Source: a virus. Taken from it: a stretch of DNA of 36,525 nt. The position numbers and the translations under genes were made by a program. Of this stretch, positions 23,416-30,709 are shown piece by piece; within the stretch, counting starts at the first letter, position 1; every line of letters begins with the position of its first letter. The DNA lies in the IMG/VR virus record IMGVR_UViG_3300031918_000082, positions 1-36,525 of that record. One strand, written 5' to 3'. The notes under the pieces were generated by a model. The model saw only the letters and a list, made by a program, of their open reading frames with translations, was not told the DNA's origin and did not search any database.

Positions 23416-24666
23416 TCAGTAGCCGAGCTTGACCTGGATCTTGCGAGCGGCCGGGGCCACGGTCACGGTGCCGCCGATGCGCGCGGTGCCCGTGATGACG
23501 AGGTCGGCGTTGTCGCCCGCAAGGGTGATCGTGCCTGTGACGTTCGTGGCGGTGAGGCCGCGGATGCCGTAGACGGGATCGTTGATGCAGGCAGCGAGCT
23601 CGTCGCCGTCCGCCGTGTCCGACCCGCTGATGCTGAACTCGTGCTTGGACTTGGTGGTGACCGTCGCGTGGGCCGTGAACACGATGCCGTTGATGATCAC
23701 GGTCTGACCCGAGGTGACGCTCGCCATCGTGAACTTACGGTCCACGATGCCGCCGGCCTCGGTCACCTTGCCGAACTGAGCGGTGCCCGTCTCGGCCTTG
23801 CAGTTGAGCGTGGACGGCGAGGTCCAGTAGACCTTGTCGCCCTGGTCAATGTCGCGCACGCTGACAGCGGCGTGATCGACCGTGGCGGTGGCACCGGAAG
23901 CCGTGCCGGTCACTGCCGAGATGACCTCGGAAGAGGTAACCGTGACGACCGCAGCCGCGGCCTTGGCCCGGCAGAACGGCACCGGGGCGAGGACGGACAC
24001 GGTGGCGTGGGCCGCCAGGGTGACGTCGATGACCGGAGCCGGATAGGCGGCGGTCGGGTAGAGCGTCAGCGGCTGGATGAGAACTTCAGCAGCACCGCCG
24101 GCCGTGGCGATGTAGCCGAGCGGGACGATGCCGTAGGTGGCATCGTTCAGGACGGCTGCGAGCTCGGTCGCGTCCGCGGTGTCGGCACCGGCGATGGAGA
24201 ACTCGCGGTTGGCCGCCGTGGTGGTGCTGGTGTGAGCCGTGAAGGTCAGGCCCTTGACGACGATCTTCTCGCCGGCTGCGACGCCCGCGAGGGTGATGAT
24301 CTGGCCGCCGTTGATGGCCTTCGCCACCAGGAGCGCGTCGGCGGTGTCGTTGCCGGCGATGGAGACGGTGCGCGTGCTCCAGGTGTTGACCGTGGCGTGC
24401 GCCGTGACGGTGACGCCGTTGATGATGAGGGTCTGGGTCGAGGTCACGGTCGCGAGGGTCAGGGTGACCGCATCGCAGGCCGGATCGACGGTGACGTCCA
24501 CGACGCCCTTGGCGAGGCACGTAGCAATCTGCGTGCCGCTCGATCCCGTGGGCGTGAGGGTGACGACCGGGAGCTTACCGACGCACACTGGAGTACGTGC
24601 CGCCACGCTTGCGCCGACCGTCAGCGGAATCTTGATCCCGCGCTTGTACCACTCGTTCGTTGCCAT
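23416..24666 (-). CDS. Expanded DUF2190-type capsid decoration protein with three inserted repeats
   Basis: The 416-residue protein begins (1-57: KIPLTVGASVAARTPVCVG, SSGTQIATCLAKGVVDV) like its 121-residue neighbour and also shares that protein's later strand (DIDQGDKVYWTS near 272) and last strand (KIQVKLGY). Three related repeats are inserted: about 66-120 and 122-190 in one loop, 312-395 in another. Each has an IINGVxVTAH or VKGLTFTAH strand, then FSIAGxDTAD and a helix (ELAAVLND). DUF2190 proteins coat phage capsids. The repeats should project as spikes. ATG at 24666 follows GAGGTGACC. The decoration role is inferred from family and from its place next to the capsid gene. Confidence 0.75.
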   Translation of the reverse strand: MATNEWYKRGIKIPLTVGASVAARTPVCVGKLPVVTLTPTGSSGTQIATCLAKGVVDVTVDPACDAVTLTLATVTSTQTLIINGVTVTAHATVNTWSTRTVSIAGNDTADALLVAKAINGGQIITLAGVAAGEKIVVKGLTFTAHTSTTTAANREFSIAGADTADATELAAVLNDATYGIVPLGYIATAGGAAEVLIQPLTLYPTAAYPAPVIDVTLAAHATVSVLAPVPFCRAKAAAAVVTVTSSEVISAVTGTASGATATVDHAAVSVRDIDQGDKVYWTSPSTLNCKAETGTAQFGKVTEAGGIVDRKFTMASVTSGQTVIINGIVFTAHATVTTKSKHEFSISGSDTADGDELAACINDPVYGIRGLTATNVTGTITLAGDNADLVITGTARIGGTVTVAPAARKIQVKLGY

Positions 24667-24681
24667 CTCAGGTCACCTCGC

Positions 24682-25047
24682 TCAGACGCCGAGCAGGACG
24701 GGGATGGTGGTCGTGGCGCCCGAGTTGACGGCCGCGAGGGCGTACCCGAAGCGCACGGCGGACGCGCCGTCGCTGTACTTCGAGAGCTTCGGCGTCTGGC
24801 CGGGCACGTAGTAGAGGATGTCGCCCTGGGCGATGGCGCCGTTGCCGCCGCCGGTCGTGATGCCCTTGCAGGACAGGTTGAAGACGCCCTCGGTCGCCAC
24901 GGTGGCGATCTGGGTGCCCGAGGACAGGGTGGCCGTGAGGGCCACGCCGACCAGCTGACCCACAGCGACCGGGCTGCGCGCAGCGACGCTGGCGCCCACG
25001 GTCAGCGGGATCTGACGTGCTTCCTTGTAGACTTCATTCGTTGGCAT
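24682..25047 (-). CDS. DUF2190-type capsid cement / decoration protein
   Basis: The 121-residue protein fits the compact DUF2190 fold: QIPLTVGASVAARSPVAVGQ, SSGTQIATVATEGVFNL, AIAQGDILYYVPGQTPKLS, FGYALAAVNSGATTTIPVLL. These beta-tulip-like trimers stabilise capsids. It is a paralogue of the 416-residue protein encoded next. ATG at 25047 follows AGGAGGCAAC. Position between scaffold and capsid genes is standard. Confidence 0.8.
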   Translation of the reverse strand: MPTNEVYKEARQIPLTVGASVAARSPVAVGQLVGVALTATLSSGTQIATVATEGVFNLSCKGITTGGGNGAIAQGDILYYVPGQTPKLSKYSDGASAVRFGYALAAVNSGATTTIPVLLGV

Positions 25048-25055
25048 GTTGCCTC

Positions 25056-25505
25056 CTAGCGACCGTTGGCGGCGCGCTTGGCGGCGTCGTCGGAGAGGTT
25101 GAAGAACGAGCCGATGCCGCTGGCGAGGCTCTCCTTGACTTCCGCGTCGCCCGACTCGCTGCTGGCGGCGCCCTGATCGGTGACCTTGCCGGTCACGCCG
25201 AGCGACTCGAGGTAGTCGGCTTCGAGCTTCGCCTCGGCCTCGACGGCCTCGGTGAGCTTCTCGACGTCGAGCTTGCCTTCCTTCATCGGCGGATCGGCAC
25301 TTACCTTGGTGACCACGCGCGTCTTGGCCGCGGCGGGCAGGCTGATGTTCTCCATCGCCTTGCGGGCCTGGCCCTGAGCTTCGAGGATGGCGAGGGCGCC
25401 CTCGGCGCGGTCAGCGCGCGCGGACTCCTCGAGGTTCTTGTCGTTGGCTTCCTTCAGGTCCGACTCGAGAGCGGTGATCTGCTCCTGTGCTTCCTTCAGA
25501 TCCAT
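25056..25505 (-). CDS. Nested scaffold protein, in-frame internal start
   Basis: Met309 of the protease gene is preceded by AGGAGG with an eight-base spacer, a far better ribosome site than expected inside a gene. From there 149 residues are translated in the same frame: a coiled coil (MDLKEAQEQITALESDLKEA, then RADRAEGALAILEA) and an acidic, alpha-helical end with IGSFFNLSDDAAKRAANGR. Nested protease/scaffold pairs are known in Mu (I/Z) and lambda (C/Nu3). The C-terminal basic tip may bind capsid protein. The signal is seen; expression is inferred. Confidence 0.8.
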   Translation of the reverse strand: MDLKEAQEQITALESDLKEANDKNLEESARADRAEGALAILEAQGQARKAMENISLPAAAKTRVVTKVSADPPMKEGKLDVEKLTEAVEAEAKLEADYLESLGVTGKVTDQGAASSESGDAEVKESLASGIGSFFNLSDDAAKRAANGR

Positions 25506-26429
25506 ACCTTCTGCCTCCTGGTGGAGAGTGTCGTCGTGGGACTCCTGCTGCTCGGATGAAACCACAGCGGGCTCCTCGGTCTGGCGCAGGCTCTCCATGA
25601 TGGCGATGACCTGTCCGCCGGCGCCGGCCTTGGTGACGAAATCGATGCTGTTGCGAGGACTGGGATTGATCTTGGTGATGACGCGACCCTTGCGGCCGTC
25701 CGCCTCCCCTTCCTTGAAGGCACCAGCGGCGCGGATCGAGACGCCGATGTGCGGCGCCAACGCCCTGATGGCCTCCTTGTACTGGGGCATGACGGTGGCC
25801 TTGGCGTAGAGCCCAGGGCCCTTGATGCCGTTCTCCTGATACACCGGGTCGGAGATCGTGACCGCCGCGAGATCCTTGATGCTGCGCTCGGGCCGGTCCT
25901 TCGCCTCCTGGGCGGTGGGATGGTCGAGGTACATGTGAGTCCCGGCCTGCCAGGCGGTCGGGCCGTCTTCCTTGAGCACGTCGGCCGGATAGAACCCCGA
26001 GGAGCCCCAGCCTGGCTTGATGATCTTCAGGTCGATGGTCGCCGGCGCGTTGGCCGCCTCGTGGAGCTCGAGCTCGTAGTCGGCGTCCTCGGTGAACGAC
26101 TCCTGGGCGCCGCCGCCGACTGGGACGTAGGTGGTCTTGCGCTTGACCTCGACGGCCTCGCCGAGGTTCGCCTTGACGACGCCCGAGCGGTCGAGCGTGT
26201 AGGCGGCCTGGAAGTAGCACGCCGGGGCGCTGTCAACGCCGCGCGGGCTGACCTCGTAGATGACCTTGTCGTCATAGAGCTCGGCGACCCAGGTCCACGA
26301 GTTGGGCTTCGGGTGCCGGTCGTAGAGAGCGGTGCGGACGATCTCGGTGAGCTCACTCACAGAGAGGCCGGCCACCTCGGTCAACTGGACGACCGCCGGC
26401 GGCATGCCGTCCTTCTCATGGGTTTGCAT
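25056..26429 (-). CDS. Prohead protease with C-terminal scaffold region (Mu gpI-like)
   Basis: The 457-residue protein has a protease domain over about 130-285: IDLKIIKPGWGSSGFYPADV, H170 in THMYLDHPTAQE, RPERSIKDLAAVTI at 179-192, and S231 in HIGVSIRAAGAF. H170 and S231 fit the catalytic pair of the phage prohead protease families. Residues 309-457 are the scaffold region, which the protease would digest during maturation. The first 130 residues (VAELYDDKVIYEVSPRGV, FQAAYTLDRSGVVKANLGEA) look like a separate beta domain. ATG at 26429 follows AAGGAGACACGA and lies 14 bases inside the MuF gene; a frame to 26570 adds out-of-frame sequence. Confidence 0.83.
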   Translation of the reverse strand: MQTHEKDGMPPAVVQLTEVAGLSVSELTEIVRTALYDRHPKPNSWTWVAELYDDKVIYEVSPRGVDSAPACYFQAAYTLDRSGVVKANLGEAVEVKRKTTYVPVGGGAQESFTEDADYELELHEAANAPATIDLKIIKPGWGSSGFYPADVLKEDGPTAWQAGTHMYLDHPTAQEAKDRPERSIKDLAAVTISDPVYQENGIKGPGLYAKATVMPQYKEAIRALAPHIGVSIRAAGAFKEGEADGRKGRVITKINPSPRNSIDFVTKAGAGGQVIAIMESLRQTEEPAVVSSEQQESHDDTLHQEAEGMDLKEAQEQITALESDLKEANDKNLEESARADRAEGALAILEAQGQARKAMENISLPAAAKTRVVTKVSADPPMKEGKLDVEKLTEAVEAEAKLEADYLESLGVTGKVTDQGAASSESGDAEVKESLASGIGSFFNLSDDAAKRAANGR

Positions 26430-27279
26430 TCGTGTCTCCTTGGTTGAACCCAGGCGGGTAGGGGATGAGGCCACCGACCGCGGTTCCCCACGGCTGCGGC
26501 TGGCCGGCCGCCGGGTAGGTGATGATGGAGCAGCCGCAGTTCGGATGCTGCGGCGTTGCCATGTCTCCACTCGGGAACGGTTGCTGGAGCGGGATGGCGC
26601 CCGCCTGGTTGTTGTCGTCGCAAAGGTCCATGCGCTCGTGCAGCGGGCCGAGCAGCCACTCCTTGACCATCATGAAGCCGGCCTGCTCCATGAGCCCAGC
26701 CGTCTCAAGCTCGGCGAAGCTCCACGCCTTGCTCGCCTCGGTCCTGGCGATCTTGAGCGCCCGCGCTGCGCTCATCTCATCGAAGGAAGCCATGATGCGG
26801 TTCGCGATGACGTCGAACGAGTCGCCGCTGGCGAAGGCGTCGGCCAGCAGCGCGCTCATGCGCTCCCTGGTGTAGGCGTTCAGGCCGGTGACCAGTTCGC
26901 CCCCGTGCTCCAAGAGGTAGGTCTGGGCCTGGATGGAGCGGATGTCGCCGGTGATGCCGTACTTGGTCAGGCCCGAGTTGATGACCGCGGCCTCGAGCGC
27001 AGCGAGCAGACCAGGGCGGAGGGTGAGCACGTCGCGAGTGACGCGCGCAGCCAGCGCGGCGGCGATCGCGGCGAGGATGATCTCGATGTTGCGCTTGTCC
27101 TTGCGCGACAGCGCCTCGGTCATATCCGCGGTGAACAGGGCCATCAGGATGTCGTAGCCCTGCATCGCGAAGAGCGCGCTGGCGTCGCCCTCGATCTGCC
27201 GCTCGGCGCCGAGGAGACTCATCACCCGGTGCGCGTACAGCGTCTTCTGCAGCGCCTTCGTGAGCGTCTCCTCGAGCAT
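26416..27279 (-). CDS. Minor head protein, MuF / SPP1 gp7 family
   Basis: The 287-residue protein is helical at first, then has the family pattern: RALKIARTEASKAWSFAELE at 173-192, VKEWLLGPLHERMDLCDDN at 205-223, and PQHPNCGCSI at 243-252, with Cys and His placed as in MuF domains. These proteins sit inside the head near the portal and are injected or help assembly. ATG at 27279 overlaps the upstream stop (TGATG). The partner portal gene is 6.4 kb away, separated by the six-gene island, which is unusual. Confidence 0.88.
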   Translation of the reverse strand: MLEETLTKALQKTLYAHRVMSLLGAERQIEGDASALFAMQGYDILMALFTADMTEALSRKDKRNIEIILAAIAAALAARVTRDVLTLRPGLLAALEAAVINSGLTKYGITGDIRSIQAQTYLLEHGGELVTGLNAYTRERMSALLADAFASGDSFDVIANRIMASFDEMSAARALKIARTEASKAWSFAELETAGLMEQAGFMMVKEWLLGPLHERMDLCDDNNQAGAIPLQQPFPSGDMATPQHPNCGCSIITYPAAGQPQPWGTAVGGLIPYPPGFNQGDTNANP

Positions 27280-27590
27280 CAATAGACCGTGATCGCGCCG
27301 GCGCGCAGGACCGGGATCTCGGGGTTGTCAGAGATCTGCACGAAGACGTTGTAGGTGCCGGCGGCGAGTTGTACGACGCCTGGGCTGGGACCGACGAGGC
27401 AACGCGCCATGTGGCCGCCGGTCATGTCCTCCCAGGAAGCGGCGTACCATGTCGGCGCGACGCCCAAGTGCTCGGTGAGCGAGAAGGTCATCTTCACGGT
27501 GTCGGAGCTCGGGTCGTAGGCGACGCCGGCCTTCTTGGCCGTGACGGGAACCTTCACGTATTCGGTGGACAGTGTGCTGATCTCGAACAT
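27279..27590 (-). CDS. Small beta-sandwich-like phage structural protein
   Basis: The 103-residue protein has regularly spaced strands (STEYVKVPVTAKKAGVAYDP, SDTVKMTFSLTEHLG, GTYNVFVQISDNPEIPVL, GAITVY) and a WEDM segment. I recall similar small proteins near phage structural genes but know no function. ATG at 27590 follows AGGAGGCGCG, which overlaps the stop of the repeat protein. It is the last gene of the island. Confidence 0.65.
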   Translation of the reverse strand: MFEISTLSTEYVKVPVTAKKAGVAYDPSSDTVKMTFSLTEHLGVAPTWYAASWEDMTGGHMARCLVGPSPGVVQLAAGTYNVFVQISDNPEIPVLRAGAITVY

Positions 27591-27598
27591 CGCGCCTC

Positions 27599-30031
27599 CT
27601 ACCTCGGCTTCTTGACGGCCCAGCCGCCTTCTGGCTCGGCCGTCTTCCAGCCACCAGTCCGGTCCATGATGGACGTTCGCCACCCGCCATCTGGCGCAAC
27701 CGCCGCCCAGCCGCCCTGCGGCGAGCCTGTAGACCAGCCGGCGGTGGGCGACCCGATGACGAAGACGATGTCCTTGGCGAACGTCCGCGTCGGCGTGACG
27801 GTCACACTCGACACCGACTCTACGGTGAAGCTCATGTCGTAGACGAAGACGGCGTTCTTCTGGCCGGTGATGGTGACCGCCGACACGGACTCGACGGTCG
27901 CATTCATCGCCCAGGTGGCGTCCGTCTTGGTCGGCGTGATGACGACCGCGGAGGTACTCTCCGCGCCCAGCGTCATGTCGAGGACGGCGTGGCTCGCGGA
28001 GCCGGCGACGGTGACCGCCGACACGCTCTCCTTCGTCATCGTCATCTCGAGTGTGGCATGAGAGACGGACGGCGCGATCGAGACGGCCGACGCGCTCTCG
28101 ACCGTCAGCGCCATCTCCCGCAGGCCGGCGGCGCCGACGACCACCGTCACCGCGGAGACGGACTCCGCGGTCAGGCTCATCTCCCAGATCGGATGGACGA
28201 CCGCCGCCGGCGTGACGCTGACCGCGCTGACGCTCTCTTTGGTGAGCGTCATCTCGAGGGTCGCGTGGGTGAGCGACGGCGCGATGGTGACCGCTGACAC
28301 GGACTCCTTCGTCAGGGCCATCTCCAGAGTGGTGTGGGCCACAGAGGGAGCAACGGCGACGGCGGATACGCTCTCGTTTGTGAGCGTCATCTCGAAGGTC
28401 GCGTCGGTCTTGGCTCCGGTGATCGCGACGGCCGAGACGAACTCGATTCCGAGCGACATCTCCCAGAGGTTGACGCCGGTCTTCTGCGGCGAGATCACGA
28501 TCGCTGAGACGGACTCCCGCGTCAGCGTCATCTCCCAGACGGCCTCGGTGAGGGTCGGCGTGACGGTGACGGCCGAGACGCTGGCCGGCGTCATCGTCAT
28601 CTCCAGGACCGCGTGAGCGACGGATGGCGTCACCGTCACGGCCGACACGCTCTCTGTGGTCAGCGTCATCTCGAGCGTGGTGTGCGCGACCGCCGGCGTC
28701 ACGCTGACGGCGGACACGCTCTCCGACGTCAGCGTCATCTCCCACGGCGCGGACTCGGCCTTCTGCCCTGTGATCGCAACAGCCGAGATGCTCTCGGCCG
28801 TCAGCGTCATCTCCCACGCGGCTCCCTCGACCTTCGATCCGGCGATGGCGACAGCAGACACAGACTCGACCGTCGCGCTCATCCCCAGCGTCTGGTGAGC
28901 CACGGACGGTGCAACAGCGACCGCGCTGACCGATTCCTTGGTGAGGGTCATCTCCCACAGAGCCTGGGTGAAGCTCGTCGCGACCGTGACCGCCGACACG
29001 CTCTCTGTGGTCAGCGTCATCTCGAGCGTGGTGTGCGCGACCGCCGGCGTCACGCTGACGGCGGACACGGACTCCTTGGCGAGGCTCATCTCCAGGACCG
29101 CGTTCACCAGCGTCGTCGCCACAGTGACGGCGGACACCGACTCGGCGGTGAGCGACAGCGCCAGGGTCCGCTGGTTGACGACCGTGACCGCGGAGACGGA
29201 CTCCTTGGTGAACGTCATCTCCCAGACGGCCTGAGCCAGTGAGGTCGCGATGGTGACGGCCGAGACGGACTCGGCGGCGAAGCTCATGGCGAGGATGTCG
29301 TCGGTCTTCTGGCCCGCGAGGGTGACCGCGGACACCGACTCCTTCGTCAGCGTCATCTCCTGGACGGCGTGGGCCACCGACGAGGAGATCGCCACGGCGC
29401 TGACGGACTCCTTGGTCAGCGTCATCTCGAGGAGCGCGTGGCTCACGCTCGGAGTCACCGTGACCGCAGACACGGCCTCCTTGGTGAAGGACATCTCATA
29501 GGTGACGGAGCCGCCGGTCGTATCGAACTGAACCTCGCCGCCGTAGCCGGTGCCGTCAGGGTTGGTGGCGTAGAAGCGGACGTAGTAGTGCTCGCCGGCG
29601 GTGAGTCCTGTGAGTTGGCTGATGACCGACTTCGCCCAGTCGAGGGTTACGGCAGAGGCAGACTCCACCGTGAAGTTCATCGCCAGGACAGCGTGGGTGA
29701 CGGAAGGAACTATGGTGACCGCGGAGACGGACTCCTTACCGAGCGTCATCTCCAGCGTTACGTGCATGACCGATGGCGCCACGGTTACCGCGGAGACGGA
29801 CTCCTTGGTGAGGGCCATGTCGAGGACGGCGTTCCCCAGCGTCGTCGCCACGGTTACCGCAGAGACGCTCTCCTTGGTGAACGTCATCTCCCAGGTAGTG
29901 GCGGACGAGGCCTTCTGGCCCACGATGGAAACAGCGGAGACGCTCTCCGCTGTGAGGGTCATCTCTCGTGTGGCCGCCGCCTGCGCGAAGCCGAACCAGT
30001 CGCCCCAGATTGTCGAGCGGGCATCAGCCAT
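27599..30031 (-). CDS. Giant tandem-repeat protein: 30 copies of a 23-residue unit
   Basis: The 810-residue protein consists of a 22-residue start (WGDWFGFAQ), then 30 repeats over residues 23-754, typical unit EMTLTKESVSAVTVAPS plus about six variable residues, with SVSAV nearly invariant. After unit 5, residues about 138-174 hold half of a fibronectin-like module (LTAGEHYYVRFYATNPDGTG). The last 56 residues have five GW motifs (GSPTAGW, GSPQGGW, APDGGW, DRTGGW, EPEGGW) and a basic end. Two strands per unit fit a beta-solenoid or fibrous adhesin. ATG overlaps the upstream stop by eight bases. It has no signal peptide; a virion fibre or head spike is inferred from neighbours. I know no named family with this repeat. 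Confidence 0.85.
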   Translation of the reverse strand: MADARSTIWGDWFGFAQAAATREMTLTAESVSAVSIVGQKASSATTWEMTFTKESVSAVTVATTLGNAVLDMALTKESVSAVTVAPSVMHVTLEMTLGKESVSAVTIVPSVTHAVLAMNFTVESASAVTLDWAKSVISQLTGLTAGEHYYVRFYATNPDGTGYGGEVQFDTTGGSVTYEMSFTKEAVSAVTVTPSVSHALLEMTLTKESVSAVAISSSVAHAVQEMTLTKESVSAVTLAGQKTDDILAMSFAAESVSAVTIATSLAQAVWEMTFTKESVSAVTVVNQRTLALSLTAESVSAVTVATTLVNAVLEMSLAKESVSAVSVTPAVAHTTLEMTLTTESVSAVTVATSFTQALWEMTLTKESVSAVAVAPSVAHQTLGMSATVESVSAVAIAGSKVEGAAWEMTLTAESISAVAITGQKAESAPWEMTLTSESVSAVSVTPAVAHTTLEMTLTTESVSAVTVTPSVAHAVLEMTMTPASVSAVTVTPTLTEAVWEMTLTRESVSAIVISPQKTGVNLWEMSLGIEFVSAVAITGAKTDATFEMTLTNESVSAVAVAPSVAHTTLEMALTKESVSAVTIAPSLTHATLEMTLTKESVSAVSVTPAAVVHPIWEMSLTAESVSAVTVVVGAAGLREMALTVESASAVSIAPSVSHATLEMTMTKESVSAVTVAGSASHAVLDMTLGAESTSAVVITPTKTDATWAMNATVESVSAVTITGQKNAVFVYDMSFTVESVSSVTVTPTRTFAKDIVFVIGSPTAGWSTGSPQGGWAAVAPDGGWRTSIMDRTGGWKTAEPEGGWAVKKPR
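28641..28718 (-). repeat. 78-bp perfect direct repeat, copy A
   Basis: Identical over 78 bases to 28992-29069 at an offset of 351 bp, while other units differ at many silent sites. It spans parts of units 17 and 18 of the repeat protein. Confidence 0.92.
28992..29069 (-). repeat. 78-bp perfect direct repeat, copy B
   Basis: Second copy of the 78-base repeat, covering parts of units 12 and 13 of the repeat protein. Confidence 0.92.
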
Positions 30032-30707
30032 AGTTGTCGATCCACGGGTAAAGCTGGTTGACGTCCTGGAGCCACGAGGACTTCAGGAGTGGGCCGTCGC
30101 CCGTGTCTGTACCGGCGCTTGGCGTGTAGTGCGAGACGTACAGCCGCGGGCTGATGGCCCCAGCGTTCTCCGCGAAGTTCATCGAGGCCGACGACAGCGC
30201 GGTCGGAGTGGTCGAGAGGCGGTTCCCCTTCGAGGCGACCATGAGATAGGTGTGTCCGGTCTTGTTGATGGCGCCGGCGAAGTCTGCCGTGCTCGTGAAG
30301 CGCGCGTCGGTTCCGGTGTCCCATCCCATGCTGTCGATGTCATAGGAGGCGAGCAGCGTCATCGCAGCGAGTTGCGTCGGAGTGCGCCAGCTCGCCGTCG
30401 TCAGTGTGCCGCCCCAGTTGAAAGCGTAGAGCTCGAGGACGACGCCCGGCTGTGTGACGGCAGCGTATGGCCGCAGGACGAACCCGGCTCCCTGTACGGC
30501 GTCGCCGTCAGGGATGACCGCGGTGTCGAGGTCGAAGAACATCTGGCGGATCGTGTAGGTACCGCCGCTGTACTCACAGCCGCAGGCGCCGTAGTAGCCG
30601 GTGGCGTTGACGCCCAGAGCGGCGCCCGCAAGCGCGGTCGCATAGGAAGCGTCCGATGACTGGACGCGACCGTCGTTCGTGCTGACGATGCCACCCGTGA
30701 CCGGCAC
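30024..30707 (-). CDS. Beta-rich structural protein, DNRLRE-like pattern
   Basis: The 227-residue protein has a pattern seen in DNRLRE/carbohydrate-binding-like domains: TIRQMFFDLDTAVIPDGDAV at about 50-69, GAGFVLRPYA, VLELYAFNWGG, then HTYLMVASKGNRLS and NAGAISPRLYVSHYT. Such domains bind polysaccharide or build shafts. The start is taken as GTG at 30707, two bases after the upstream stop, with AGGGC upstream; a CTG at 30713 overlapping the stop is an alternative. The frame upstream to 31469 is out-of-frame sequence. Family match is tentative. Confidence 0.65.
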   Translation of the reverse strand: MPVTGGIVSTNDGRVQSSDASYATALAGAALGVNATGYYGACGCEYSGGTYTIRQMFFDLDTAVIPDGDAVQGAGFVLRPYAAVTQPGVVLELYAFNWGGTLTTASWRTPTQLAAMTLLASYDIDSMGWDTGTDARFTSTADFAGAINKTGHTYLMVASKGNRLSTTPTALSSASMNFAENAGAISPRLYVSHYTPSAGTDTGDGPLLKSSWLQDVNQLYPWIDNYG

Positions 30708-30709
30708 GG

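Larger units (their letters stand above)
27770..29965 (-). repeat. Coding tandem repeat array, about 69 bp x 30
   Basis: The DNA encoding the 30 protein units. Units are 20-25 codons, mostly 23; DNA identity between units varies, so the array is old, with local recent duplications. One interruption (near 29498-29614) codes for the fibronectin-like fragment. Confidence 0.88.

Noticed and set aside
27279-28958. 559-codon minus-strand frame overlapping the repeat gene
   Set aside because: Only its last 103 codons, from the ATG at 27590 with AGGAGG, are a real gene; the rest is an Arg/Asp/Gly-rich frame shadow of the repeats.
27867-29501. Repeated plus-strand frames (DTDSFVSVIS-type units) and a CRISPR-like look of the region
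   Set aside because: The repeats are unequal, have no constant repeat and spacer structure, and are explained by the minus-strand coding array.
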